The position numbers and the translations under genes are program-made. The notes beneath the pieces were generated by a model. It searched no databases. It saw only the letters and a program-made list of their open reading frames with translations, and had not been told where the DNA came from. Source: Stappia stellulata DSM 5886 (lineage in GTDB: Bacteria; Pseudomonadota; Alphaproteobacteria; Rhizobiales; Stappiaceae). From it: DNA of 64,000 nt. Each line of letters starts with the position of its first letter. The first letter of the stretch is position 1. The stretch covers positions 186,001-250,000 of the forward strand of contig NZ_AUIM01000004.1 in NCBI RefSeq assembly GCF_000423705.1. Reading direction: 5' to 3'. Shown here one piece after another: positions 18,210 through 26,510 of this stretch.

Positions 18210-19091
18210 TCAGGCGGACGCCTGAAGCAGGGTCTTTCTGGCAAAGGCAATGCGTGGGTGCCGCAAGGCGCTGCGCGCCCAGACGAGGTTGAGCGGGTTC
18301 ACGGGTGTTGAAACCGGCGCGGCCCGCGCAACCAGACGCTTCGCGCGCAACGCGTCTGTGCACAGGTAATCGGGCAAGACCGTCCACCCCGCGCCTTCGC
18401 TCACAAGCCCTCGAAGCAGACGCAGGTCGGGCGCAGTGTAGGCCGGGGACACGTCCGGCAGTGCAATCCCGTTCTGCTCAAGCCAGGACCGCACCAGCGG
18501 CCGGTCGAGATCGTAGGCCACGCAGGGGATGGCCTGCAGTCCCGTTTCCAGATCGCGTGCGGCGTCGATGACGCGCATCGCCCCGGGGGCTGCCACGAGA
18601 AGCAGCCGCTCCTCGGCAATCCGGGCATGATCGAGGCGCGCATCGACGGGGGCGGAGGCCGTAATGGCAAGGTCGACCTCGTCGCTGAAAAGCTTTTCGT
18701 AAAGCGCCTCGCGGCCGCCCACGTCGATCCGCACCGTCAGTCCGGCCTTTTGCAGACGCGCCAGCAGGGGGGCGCAGCCTTCCGCCAGAAAATCGGCCGG
18801 CCCCGCCAGATGGATCGTCCCGGTCAACATGGCGGAGCGCGCCTGTGCGGATGCAAGGGCTGTTTCCGCGTCGTCGAGCGAACTGCCAAGCCGTGCGGCA
18901 AGATCGTCCGCGGCCGCCGTCGGCAGGACGCCACGGGCATGCCGGTCGAACAGCGGTCGTCCGAGCTGGCCTTCGAGACTGGCGACATGTTGCGAGAGCG
19001 CCGGCTGGGTCAGCCCGAGTGCGCGGGCAGCGGCCGTGAACGAACGATGACGATAGACCTCGATGAAACTGCGCAGATGACTGAGGGACAT
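18210..19091 (-). CDS. LysR family transcriptional regulator
   Basis: A 293-residue DNA-binding regulator. The N-terminal winged helix (FTAAARALGLTQPALSQHVASLEGQLGRPLFDRHARGV is the region, residues about 15-52) is followed by a periplasmic-binding-protein-like effector domain. It is divergent from a DJ-1/PfpI family gene, the standard LysR arrangement, and a 12/14 palindrome lies in the shared intergenic region. The effector is unknown. Confidence 0.92.
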   Translation of the reverse strand: MSLSHLRSFIEVYRHRSFTAAARALGLTQPALSQHVASLEGQLGRPLFDRHARGVLPTAAADDLAARLGSSLDDAETALASAQARSAMLTGTIHLAGPADFLAEGCAPLLARLQKAGLTVRIDVGGREALYEKLFSDEVDLAITASAPVDARLDHARIAEERLLLVAAPGAMRVIDAARDLETGLQAIPCVAYDLDRPLVRSWLEQNGIALPDVSPAYTAPDLRLLRGLVSEGAGWTVLPDYLCTDALRAKRLVARAAPVSTPVNPLNLVWARSALRHPRIAFARKTLLQASA

Positions 19092-19101
19092 GGCGAGAGA
19101 T

Positions 19102-19115
19102 ATAAGATATTTTAT
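19102..19115. promoter_or_regulatory. Possible LysR operator
   Basis: ATAAGATATTTTAT is a 14-bp palindrome with one mismatched pair, 11 bp upstream of the LysR start and 89 bp before the divergent DJ-1-like gene. Its AT-rich dyad and position fit a LysR box, but no binding data exist. Confidence 0.35.
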
Positions 19116-19203
19116 GTCTTTGGGCGACAGGAATTATTTTTTGAAAGGCACAGGCCCCACCATATCCCGGTCACACACAACGCAACCAGAATGGGAGCCG
19201 GGC

Positions 19204-19911
19204 ATGACCGACACACCCAAGATCCTGATGATCGCGACCTCTGCCGCTACAATGGCGCCGTCCGACGAGCCGACCGGCGTCTGGCTGGAAGAGCTGACCG
19301 CGCCTTACTATGCCTTCCGCGATGCCGGCGCCGACGTCACGCTGGCGTCGATTTCCGGCGGTGCGATCCCGATCGACGCCCGCAGCGTCGCGCCCAAGGG
19401 CGAGAACGAGGCGACTGTGGAGCGCTACTTCGAGGACCCGCTCCTGCGCGAAGCCGTCGCCGCCACGCCACGGTTCGACACGCTGAAGGTCGCCGACTAT
19501 GACGCGGTGTTTCTTCCCGGCGGGCATGGCACGATGTTCGACTATCCCGAAAGCGCGGCGCTCGCCCGTCTTGTCGAGGAGACACTCGAGAGCGGAAAAG
19601 TGTTGGCGGCCGTGTGTCACGGTCCCGCAGGGCTGGTGAACGCAAAGCGCGCGGATGGGGCGTCCATCGTCACCGGACGCAAGGTCGCCGGCTTCACCGA
19701 CAGCGAGGAACGCGCCGTTGGACTGGACGCGGCAGTTCCGTTCCTGCTGGAGAGTCGGCTGCGGGACCTCGGCGCGGACTATGTCAGCGGCGCCGACTTC
19801 GAGCCCTTCGCGGTCAGCGACGGAAATCTCGTAACGGGCCAGAATCCGGCCTCCGCAGCGAAAACGGCGGCGCTTGTCCTCGATGCGGTCTCCCACCGCA
19901 AGGCCGCCTGA
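19204..19911 (+). CDS. DJ-1/PfpI family protein, Hsp31-like glyoxalase III type
   Basis: A 235-residue cytosolic protein of the class I glutamine amidotransferase-like fold. Key positions of Hsp31-like members are visible: the early glutamate region PTGVWLEELTAPYY, FLPGGHGTMFDYP and the nucleophile elbow AVCHGPAGL with the catalytic cysteine. Relatives act as glutathione-independent glyoxalases (methylglyoxal to lactate) or holding chaperones. The ATG at 19204 follows GGGAG; an in-frame ATG at 19090 would read through the intergenic operator region and is rejected. Probably controlled by the divergent LysR gene. Confidence 0.88.
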   Translation: MTDTPKILMIATSAATMAPSDEPTGVWLEELTAPYYAFRDAGADVTLASISGGAIPIDARSVAPKGENEATVERYFEDPLLREAVAATPRFDTLKVADYDAVFLPGGHGTMFDYPESAALARLVEETLESGKVLAAVCHGPAGLVNAKRADGASIVTGRKVAGFTDSEERAVGLDAAVPFLLESRLRDLGADYVSGADFEPFAVSDGNLVTGQNPASAAKTAALVLDAVSHRKAA

Positions 19912-19941
19912 CGCTCAGGCGAAGACACCATCGCGATCAAG

Positions 19942-19970
19942 GGCCCGGGCCATGCAACATGGCCCGGGCC
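19942..19970. terminator. Strong hairpin between convergent genes
   Basis: A perfect 13-bp stem: GGCCCGGGCCATG (19942-19954) and CATGGCCCGGGCC (19958-19970), loop CAA. It lies between convergent genes ending at 19911 (+) and 19986 (-). There is no T tract, so termination efficiency is uncertain. Confidence 0.65.
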
Positions 19971-19985
19971 GGTCGGTGCGACTGG

Positions 19986-20357
19986 TCAGGGCAGGGGCTT
20001 GTAGGCCACCGCCTCGATTTCCACGCGGGCATCGACCATCAGTTGCGACGCGACGCAGGAGCGCGCCGGCGGCCGCTCGGGAAAATAGGCGCCGTAGACG
20101 GCATTGAACCGGCCGAAATCGGCCGGATCGGTCAGCCAGATCGTGGTCTTGATCACATCGGCGAGCGAGGCATTTGCCAGCGCAAGGGCGGCCGCGATGT
20201 TGTCGAGGACCTGACGGGTCTGCGTCTCGATGTCCCCGCGCACAAGGTCGCCGTCAGGGCCGAAGGGGATCTGGCCGGACAGAAAGATGAAATCACCGGC
20301 GCGAACCGCGGCCGAAAGCGGCACCGCCGGATGGGTGCCGTAAACCTCTTTGGTCAT
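19986..20357 (-). CDS. RidA family protein
   Basis: A 123-residue YjgF/YER057c/UK114 protein. Family members hydrolyse reactive 2-aminoacrylate and related enamines released by PLP enzymes. The conserved trimer elements GDFIFLSGQIPF, TQTRQVLDNI and the C-terminal SCVASQLMVDARVEIEAVAY are present, with the substrate-binding arginine in PPARSCVA. A GGAGGA site precedes the ATG. It follows the EamA gene by 16 bp and is presumably co-transcribed. Confidence 0.92.
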   Translation of the reverse strand: MTKEVYGTHPAVPLSAAVRAGDFIFLSGQIPFGPDGDLVRGDIETQTRQVLDNIAAALALANASLADVIKTTIWLTDPADFGRFNAVYGAYFPERPPARSCVASQLMVDARVEIEAVAYKPLP

Positions 20358-20373
20358 GGGATCATTTCCTCCG

Positions 20374-21273
20374 TCATGAGGTGCGCGCGGCCGGCGCCGG
20401 GCGCTTGCCCTGAGCGCTCAGCACGAGAATGTTTCCGAGCAGGACGGCGATGCCGCCCGACACCACATAGGCGTCGATCCGAAGGTTCTCGAACAGGGCC
20501 GAAAGCAGCAGGGCCACCACGGGCACCAGCGCCAGCGTGTAAGACGCGCTGGCCGCGCCGATCCGCTGCACAAGGCTGAAATACATGAAAAAAGTGATGC
20601 AGGAGGCGATGATCGCCAGATAGGCAAGGCCGGCGAGATACGTCAGCGAAACATCCACGCTGAAACTCAAGCCACCGAAATAGGCGAGGGCGAAGGAAAA
20701 CAGCGCGCCGAAAAGCGCCGCCCAACTGATCAGCACGGGAATGGGTATCCCGGCGCGCTGGTTGCGCATGGCAACCACGGTGCCGCATCCGGTGCAGGCG
20801 GCGGCGGCAAGCGCCAACGCCACGCCGCCGATCGTCTCGGCGCTGGACGAGACCAGTGCAAGTTGCGGCATCGCGATCACGCCGAGACCGGCAATGCCGG
20901 AAACGATGCCGATCAGCATGCGCAGCGTGACCGGAGCAGAGAGAAAAAGCCAGCCGACAAGAGCCGCGAACAGGGAGGACGTCGACAGGACAAGCGCGGC
21001 GATGCCCGACGTGATCAGCGTGGTGGCATGGTAGAACGAGATGAAGGCCAGACCGAAGAACAGGATGCCCTGGAGCGCGACCCAGGGGCGATCCGTCCGG
21101 CGCAAGCTGATGTTTTGTCCGCGCAGGACGCTCCAGGCGAACATCACAAGGGCCACCAGCGCCATGCGGTAGCCGACCGACACTTCCGGAGCGCCGGACA
21201 CCGCCTGCTGACCGGTGACGATGGCACTGCTGCCCCAAAGGATTGCCGTGGCTGCAAACAGAAACGCGCCCAT
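20374..21273 (-). CDS. EamA/DMT family transporter
   Basis: A 299-residue inner-membrane protein with ten hydrophobic helices made of two EamA repeats (first begins GAFLFAATAILWGSSAIVTGQ, second IGGVALALAAAACTGCGTVVAM). Members export amino acids and metabolites. The ATG at 21273, preceded by AAGGAAA, is preferred; longer in-frame starts add a polar leader overlapping the preceding gene. Pairing with RidA, which handles reactive imines of amino acid metabolism, suggests an amino-acid-like substrate, but this is only inference. Confidence 0.88.
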   Translation of the reverse strand: MGAFLFAATAILWGSSAIVTGQQAVSGAPEVSVGYRMALVALVMFAWSVLRGQNISLRRTDRPWVALQGILFFGLAFISFYHATTLITSGIAALVLSTSSLFAALVGWLFLSAPVTLRMLIGIVSGIAGLGVIAMPQLALVSSSAETIGGVALALAAAACTGCGTVVAMRNQRAGIPIPVLISWAALFGALFSFALAYFGGLSFSVDVSLTYLAGLAYLAIIASCITFFMYFSLVQRIGAASASYTLALVPVVALLLSALFENLRIDAYVVSGGIAVLLGNILVLSAQGKRPAPAARTS

Positions 21274-21341
21274 GGTTTCCTTCCTGAAAGTGTCGCCGAC
21301 CGCGCCCGAAAAGCCGAAGCGGGTGGGGCGAGGCGGGCCGA

Positions 21342-21923
21342 TCAAGCGTCCCGTTTGGCCGCGGGGGCGCCGGGTTCATCCGCGACCGGCTCCGTTGCGC
21401 CGCGCCAACCGCGCGCTAGAATGCCCGCGCTTGCATTGTCCAGCCGGGCCAGAATGCCGTCGAGCAACGCCAGTTCCTCACTCGAGACCGCGCTTGTCAG
21501 GTCCGCGTCGAGGCGTTTGGCGACATTCGAGATTTCTGTGAAGGCCGCCCAGCCGCTCTCGGACAGTTCAATCGCCGCGTAGCGGCGGTCCGATCGGCCG
21601 GAGGTCCGCCGCGCGAACCCCAGCTCAACAAGCTGCTTGACCGCGCGGGAGACCGAGAACTGATCGAGCCCGCCTGCCTGACAGATTTCCTTGGCGCTGG
21701 CACCGGGGCGGTTCGCGATAATCGCCATGGTCCGCCACGCAGACCTGGAGAACCCGTATTTGGGACCGTAAAAGGCGTTGAGCACATCCGCGACACGGGT
21801 GGAAATGCGAAACAGCCTGTATGGGAGCCAGGTTTCGAGCTGCAGCAACTCGCTGTTCCCACTCCCGGGCGTGGCACTGTCGCTTTTCGTGGCGGATGGT
21901 TTTTGATTGCTAATTGTTTGCAT
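21342..21923 (-). CDS. MarR family transcriptional regulator
   Basis: A 193-residue winged-helix regulator. The DNA-binding region runs through ARTMAIIANRPGASAKEICQAGGLDQFSVSRAVKQLVELGFARR with the wing SDRRYAAIELSESG, the MarR signature being the D-R-R-Y wing. Flanking helices form the dimer interface. Its ATG (21921-21923) lies inside a TGCA-rich palindrome, implying autoregulation at the translation start itself. It is divergent from a YciI-family gene and lies upstream of the EamA-RidA pair on the same strand. Confidence 0.9.
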   Translation of the reverse strand: MQTISNQKPSATKSDSATPGSGNSELLQLETWLPYRLFRISTRVADVLNAFYGPKYGFSRSAWRTMAIIANRPGASAKEICQAGGLDQFSVSRAVKQLVELGFARRTSGRSDRRYAAIELSESGWAAFTEISNVAKRLDADLTSAVSSEELALLDGILARLDNASAGILARGWRGATEPVADEPGAPAAKRDA

Positions 21924-21940
21924 AGTGCAACTATATGCAC
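21918..21940. promoter_or_regulatory. Candidate MarR operator with overlapping TGCA dyads
   Basis: TTGCATAGTGCAA (21918-21930) and GTGCAACTATATGCAC (21925-21940) overlap to give three TGCA half-sites. The first dyad includes the MarR start codon. A near-identical palindrome occurs at 30182-30198 upstream of another operon. Confidence 0.55.
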
Positions 21941-22089
21941 TTAAATGCGTAAAGGCAACGGCTTAATCGCCCTTGTTCGACAAACATCATCAAGGCCTCG
22001 CGCGGGCGACCGCGAAAGCCCGCTGTCCCCGGCCGCCAGCGGAGGAGGCCTGACCGGCAGCGTGCCTGGTCAAGACGGAGAAACCCGAA

Positions 22090-22422
22090 ATGCCGTATGT
22101 CATTCATTGTCTCGACCGGCCGGATGCCGGCGACTTGCGCAAGCGCACCCGCGCCGAACATCTTGAATACATGATCGCCCATGGCGACGCTGTCGTGTTC
22201 GGCGGGCCGCTTCAGAGCGACGACGGCGCGCGGGTCATCGGAAGCCTGATGGTGCTCTCCCATGAAAGCCGCGAGGCGGTCGAGCGGTTTCTGGACGCCG
22301 AGCCTTATGCCGCCGCCGGTCTGTTTGCGCAGGTAAGCGTGTCCAGACTGCGTCAGATGGTGCCGGAGAACCCGCCGGGGTTGCTGGTCGCGGAGCTTGA
22401 GCGCGAACGCGCCGCCATCTAG
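22090..22422 (+). CDS. YciI family protein
   Basis: A 110-residue ferredoxin-like-fold protein of the YCII family. The characteristic N-terminal strand YVIHCLDRPDAGDLRKRTRAEHLEYM carries the conserved histidine, and HGDAVVFGGPL and EPYAAAGLF complete the signature. Biochemical function of most members is unknown; some are dehalogenase-like. Divergent from the MarR gene, so possibly under its control. Confidence 0.88.
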   Translation: MPYVIHCLDRPDAGDLRKRTRAEHLEYMIAHGDAVVFGGPLQSDDGARVIGSLMVLSHESREAVERFLDAEPYAAAGLFAQVSVSRLRQMVPENPPGLLVAELERERAAI

Positions 22423-22485
22423 GCGGCCTTCTGCAAAGGGAGATACGCCCCGGCGGTTGGCGCCGGGACGCCTGGATTGTCGCGG

Positions 22486-23283
22486 TCAGGCGAGGATGAG
22501 CTGGTCGTCCTCGACTTCGGTGCCGGTGGTCTTCTTGAAGAGGTCGAGAAGATCAGGAACGTCGTAGCCCTTTCGCTCCTCTCCGTGAATGTCGAGCAGC
22601 ACACGACCGGCGTTCATCATGATCGTCCGGGAGCCGAAGTCGAGCGAATTGCGCATGCTGTGGGTGACCATCAGGGCCGTCAGCTTCTGTTCTCCGGTGA
22701 TCTCCGCCGACAGCTCGAGAACGGTCGCCGCCGCCCCTGGATCCAGAGCGGCGGTATGTTCGTCGAGGATCAGGATCTTCATCGGGAGCAGGGTGGCCAT
22801 CAACAGGCTGAGCGCCTGTCTTTGACCACCGGACAGCGTTCCGGCCATGGCGCCGAGCCGGTCCTCCAGTCCCATTCCCAGCCGCGAAAGCTGTTCTGCA
22901 AGCTCGCGCTTCTTGCGCGATCCGCCAAGCGCGTTGCGAAGGCGCCGCCGTCCGCCACGGCTTGCGGCAAGCGCAAGGTTTTCCTCAACCGTCAGCGAAC
23001 TGCACGTGCCGGCGCGCGGTTCCTGGAACACCCGGCCGATCATGCCGGCACGCTGTTCGGTTGGCCGTGCGGTCACGTCGTGGCCATCGATGTAGACGCC
23101 GCCGCGGTCGAGGCGCACATCTCCGGCCACGGCCGACAGGAGCGTCGACTTGCCGGCGCCGTTGGTCCCGATCACAGTGACGAACTCTCCTTCCGCGATG
23201 TCGAGATCGACACCGCGAAGCGCGGGAACGGCGAGCGGCGTGCCGGGATTGAAGGTGATATAGGCATCGCAGACACTAAGCAT
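22486..23283 (-). CDS. ABC transporter ATP-binding protein (TrpZ-like)
   Basis: A 265-residue ATPase subunit of an importer. Walker A GTNGAGKST, signature LSGGQRQ and Walker B ILILDEH are intact, with switch histidine in VTHSM. It is the last gene of a minus-strand operon with permease (4 bp upstream) and binding protein. In the family, systems with this combination (PF04392 binding protein, LivH-like permease) include the TrpXYZ aromatic amino acid importers. Confidence 0.9.
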   Translation of the reverse strand: MLSVCDAYITFNPGTPLAVPALRGVDLDIAEGEFVTVIGTNGAGKSTLLSAVAGDVRLDRGGVYIDGHDVTARPTEQRAGMIGRVFQEPRAGTCSSLTVEENLALAASRGGRRRLRNALGGSRKKRELAEQLSRLGMGLEDRLGAMAGTLSGGQRQALSLLMATLLPMKILILDEHTAALDPGAAATVLELSAEITGEQKLTALMVTHSMRNSLDFGSRTIMMNAGRVLLDIHGEERKGYDVPDLLDLFKKTTGTEVEDDQLILA

Positions 23284-23287
23284 TCGC

Positions 23288-24220
23288 TTATCCCTTTTGC
23301 GGTTGCGGTTGGGGGAAAAGGCGCCGCAATCTCGGCCACAGCTTGAACCTGCTGTTGCGCCGCGCCTGGGACAGGATGACCGCGACCGCGACGACGATGG
23401 CAGTGACGAGGTTGAGATCCTGTGCCTGAATGCCGAGGAACCCGGCGCTCAGGGCCGCGGCGATGAACAGGCGATACAGCACCGCACCGATCAGGCAGCC
23501 GAAGGTTGCCCAGGCGACCTTGATCGAACCGAACAGGGTTTCGCCGATAATCAGCGCCGCAAGACCCGTCACGATGGTGCCGATGCCCAAAGACACATCC
23601 GCCACGCCCTGACTCTGCGCGAACAATGCCCCCGCCAGGCCGACAAGCCCGTTGCTCAGCGTCATTCCGACGATGGTCATCCGGCCGTTATCGACCGACT
23701 GCGCCCGGGCCATGACCGGATTTTCTCCGCTGGCCCTGAGGGCAAGGCCGACCTGCGTTCCGAGGAACCAGTCTACGAAGAACTTCATGGCGAGCGCGAT
23801 GACGAGAAGAACGGCACTTGTCGTCCACAGGCCGAAATCGAGTATCTCCGCGAAAGGGGTGAAAATCGTTTCCTCGCCATAAAGGGAAATGTTCGGACGC
23901 CCCATCACCCGGAGATTGATCGAGTAAAGCGCCACCATTGTCAGGATCCCGGCGAGAAGGTTCAGGATCTTGAAGCGGACATTGAGATAGGCGGAGACGA
24001 ACCCTGCACAGCATCCCGAAAGGGTTCCGATGGCAGTCGCCAGAAACGGATTGATCCCGTGAACGATTGCCACCGCGGTGGCGGCAGCCCCCAACGGGAA
24101 ACTGCCGTCGACCGTGAGGTCGGGAAAACTGAGGACCCGGAAGGAGAGGTACACCCCAAGCGCCACGAGCGAGAAAAGCAATCCTGCTTCGATCGCTCCG
24201 GAAAGAGCCAGCGCGCTCAT
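23288..24220 (-). CDS. ABC transporter permease (TrpY/LivH-like)
   Basis: A 310-residue inner-membrane permease of the branched-chain amino acid type, with eight to nine hydrophobic helices. The PDLTVDGSFPLGAA segment near residue 40 is typical of TrpY-like permeases. ATG 24220 directly follows the binding-protein stop (24222), with AAGAAGG upstream inside that gene; a TTG at 24232 is an alternative. Works with the adjacent ATPase and binding protein. Confidence 0.9.
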   Translation of the reverse strand: MSALALSGAIEAGLLFSLVALGVYLSFRVLSFPDLTVDGSFPLGAAATAVAIVHGINPFLATAIGTLSGCCAGFVSAYLNVRFKILNLLAGILTMVALYSINLRVMGRPNISLYGEETIFTPFAEILDFGLWTTSAVLLVIALAMKFFVDWFLGTQVGLALRASGENPVMARAQSVDNGRMTIVGMTLSNGLVGLAGALFAQSQGVADVSLGIGTIVTGLAALIIGETLFGSIKVAWATFGCLIGAVLYRLFIAAALSAGFLGIQAQDLNLVTAIVVAVAVILSQARRNSRFKLWPRLRRLFPQPQPQKG

Positions 24221-24221
24221 T

Positions 24222-25190
24222 CTATTCAACAACCTTCTTGGCTTTATCCAGCATGTCGCCGGACAACGTCACCCCCATGGCCGCCGCCGAGGTCGTGTTC
24301 AGATAAAGGTCCTGCGTGTCCAGAACGCCGACCGGGATCGCACCGGGGCTTTCTCCCGCGAGGACGCGAACGGCCATCTGGCCGGTCAGGCGGCCGAGCT
24401 TGTAGTAGTCGAATCCGAGTGCGGCGAGCGCCCCGCGCTCGACCGAGTTCGTGTCGCTGGCAAAAACGGGAACCTTGGCTTTCTTGCCCACGTTCACAAC
24501 GCTTTCGACGGCCGCGACCACGGTGCTGTCGGTCGGGATGAGGATCGCGTCCGCACGGCCGGCAAGGCTGACGGCGGCATCGGCCACCATGGCTGTCTGG
24601 GAGGCGGTGCTTTCTTCAAGCGTCATCCCGCTTTCCGCGACCGCGACCTTCAGCGCCGCCACCTGGGACACCGAATTTGCCTCGCCTGCGTTGTAGATCA
24701 CGCCAATCGTCTTTGCGTCCGGGACGAGGGTCTTGATCAACTCCAGGGTCGGCCCGAACGGCTGCTTGTCGCTGGTCCCCGTGATCGTTCCGCCGGGCGC
24801 CTCCATGCTGGCGACCAGCTTCGCCTCGACCGGATCGGTCACGGCGGCGAAGAGAACCGGAACATCCCCGGCCGCGCTTTGAAGCGCCTGTGCGGAGGGA
24901 GTGCTGATCGCGATCAGGAGGTCGGGCTTGAGACCCGCGAAGGCCTTGGCGATCTGCAGCTGCGTCGGCATGCTGCCCTGCGCACTTTGAACCTGGATGT
25001 CGAGGGTTTCGCCTTCCTTGTAGCCGCCCGCCGCCAGTTCATCGACGATGCCCATGCGGGCCGCGTCGATGGCAGGATGATCGACGATGTAGGTAATGGC
25101 GACCTTGGTCATTTCCGCCGAGAGTGCCGGCAGCGCGGTCGCGGACATGAGGACAGCCGCAGCACATGCGGCCAGTTTCTGTCGAAGCAT
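24222..25190 (-). CDS. ABC transporter substrate-binding protein (TrpX-like, PF04392 type)
   Basis: A 322-residue periplasmic receptor with a signal peptide (ACAAAVLMSATALPALSA) and two Rossmann-like lobes. Segments ITYIVDHPAIDAARMGI, LLIAISTPSAQALQ, GVIYNAGEANS and PTDSTVVAA match the ABC_sub_bind family, whose characterised members bind aromatic amino acids. The start at 25190 is chosen for the signal peptide; longer in-frame sequence overlaps the upstream hydroxyacid dehydrogenase gene. The context of 2-hydroxyacid dehydrogenases suggests an amino acid, hydroxy acid or keto acid ligand. Confidence 0.88.
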   Translation of the reverse strand: MLRQKLAACAAAVLMSATALPALSAEMTKVAITYIVDHPAIDAARMGIVDELAAGGYKEGETLDIQVQSAQGSMPTQLQIAKAFAGLKPDLLIAISTPSAQALQSAAGDVPVLFAAVTDPVEAKLVASMEAPGGTITGTSDKQPFGPTLELIKTLVPDAKTIGVIYNAGEANSVSQVAALKVAVAESGMTLEESTASQTAMVADAAVSLAGRADAILIPTDSTVVAAVESVVNVGKKAKVPVFASDTNSVERGALAALGFDYYKLGRLTGQMAVRVLAGESPGAIPVGVLDTQDLYLNTTSAAAMGVTLSGDMLDKAKKVVE

Positions 25191-25251
25191 CTGACTGTTC
25201 CCTTCTGTGTTTGTCTTTCTGGAATGACGAGAGCTTGCCCGGGCCCCGCTG

Positions 25252-26493
25252 TCAGGGCAGGGCGCCCTGTCGCTCGCCGGCGACAAGGGAAAGAGGGCCG
25301 TTTTCCGGTGAGGGATCGTGTGTCCGCCGACCTGTTTCCCGCGTCGCAAGGGAACGGGAAGGTCGCAGCATGGACGCATCGAAATCGGACAGGGTTCGCG
25401 CGCCCATAAGCATCTGTGCGATCTCGAATTCGGCTTTGAGGATGGCGAGCGCCCGGCGAACGCTTTGCTCTCCGCCGCTTGCCAGCGCGTAGAGCGTGGC
25501 GCGACCGATCTGCACGGCGTCCGCGCCGAGCGCCAGGGCGCGCGCGATATCCGATCCCGTGCGGAAGCCGCTGTCCACGAGCAGGGTCAGGTCCGACCCG
25601 GCCTGCGCGCGGAACTCCGGCAGGATGTCGATGGTCGCGACGGCGCCGTCCAGCTGCCGGCCGCCATGGTTTGACACCACCAGCCCGTCGACACCGATCT
25701 CGAGCGCCTTGGACACCTGTCCCGGGTCGAGCATGCCCTTGACGATCAACGGACCGTCCCAGGTGTCGCGGACCCACTTGATGTCTTCCCACCCAACCGA
25801 TCCGTCGAGCTGGGATTGCATCAGCTCGGCGATGGTATCCGTCTGCTGAAGACCGAGCTCCGCCGCCATGACCTCCAGTTTCGGCGCTCCGGCCCGCGCC
25901 ATGCGCAGGCTCCACGCCGGGTGGAGGGCAAGGCTTGCAAGCTTTGCCGGCGTCCAGCGAAACGGCAGGGAAAAGCCGTTTCTGGCATCGCGAAGGCGCC
26001 GCCCGGGAATGGCGTTGTCGACCGTCACTTCCAGGGCCCTGAAACCGAGGGTCCGCGCTCTTTCAACCAGTCGTTTGCTGACCTTGCGATCCTTGAAGAG
26101 ATAAAGCTGAAACCACTTTGCGCCATCGCCGGCCGCGGCAACCTCTTCCATCGTCGCAGTGGCGGCCGTGCTCATCACGAAGGGGATCTCGCTGGCGGAC
26201 GCCGCTCGCGCCAGATCGAGGTCGCCGCGCGGCCAGGCAGCTCCCGCCAGCCCGGTCGGGCCGATGATTGCCGGAAACGCGTGGCGCCGACCGAACAGGG
26301 TGACGGCGCCCGAACAGTCGCTGACATCCGTGGGCGCCGATCCGAGCAGGCGGATACGGTCGAGCGCGCGGCGGTTCTCCGCAAGCGTGTTTTCGCTCCC
26401 GCTCCCCCCGTCGATGAAATCGAAGACGAACCGAGGCAGCCGCCGGCGCGCCAGATCCCGGAAATCCGCAATGGAATGCGGGTCGTTTGCCAT
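25252..26493 (-). CDS. FMN-dependent alpha-hydroxy-acid dehydrogenase (LldD/MdlB-like)
   Basis: A 413-residue TIM-barrel flavoenzyme of the (S)-2-hydroxy acid oxidase family, which oxidises L-lactate, mandelate, glycolate or similar acids to 2-oxo acids and usually reduces quinone. Visible family sites: FDFIDGGSG, WFQLYLFKD, LEVTVDN, and the catalytic base H276 in SNHGGRQLDG, then LLVDSGFRTGSDIARALALGADAVQIGR binding phosphate. The tail past the usual C-terminus is about 35 residues of polar sequence. ATG 26493 has GGAGGAC upstream. It follows the D-specific FAD enzyme gene by 17 bp. Confidence 0.92.
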   Translation of the reverse strand: MANDPHSIADFRDLARRRLPRFVFDFIDGGSGSENTLAENRRALDRIRLLGSAPTDVSDCSGAVTLFGRRHAFPAIIGPTGLAGAAWPRGDLDLARAASASEIPFVMSTAATATMEEVAAAGDGAKWFQLYLFKDRKVSKRLVERARTLGFRALEVTVDNAIPGRRLRDARNGFSLPFRWTPAKLASLALHPAWSLRMARAGAPKLEVMAAELGLQQTDTIAELMQSQLDGSVGWEDIKWVRDTWDGPLIVKGMLDPGQVSKALEIGVDGLVVSNHGGRQLDGAVATIDILPEFRAQAGSDLTLLVDSGFRTGSDIARALALGADAVQIGRATLYALASGGEQSVRRALAILKAEFEIAQMLMGARTLSDFDASMLRPSRSLATRETGRRTHDPSPENGPLSLVAGERQGALP

Positions 26494-26510
26494 AAGTGTT
26501 GTCCTCCCCA

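Noticed and set aside
19090-19203. Extended N-terminus of the DJ-1-like protein
   Set aside because: The extra 38 codons cover the LysR operator region and have no conserved residues; ATG 19204 has a ribosome site and starts the fold.
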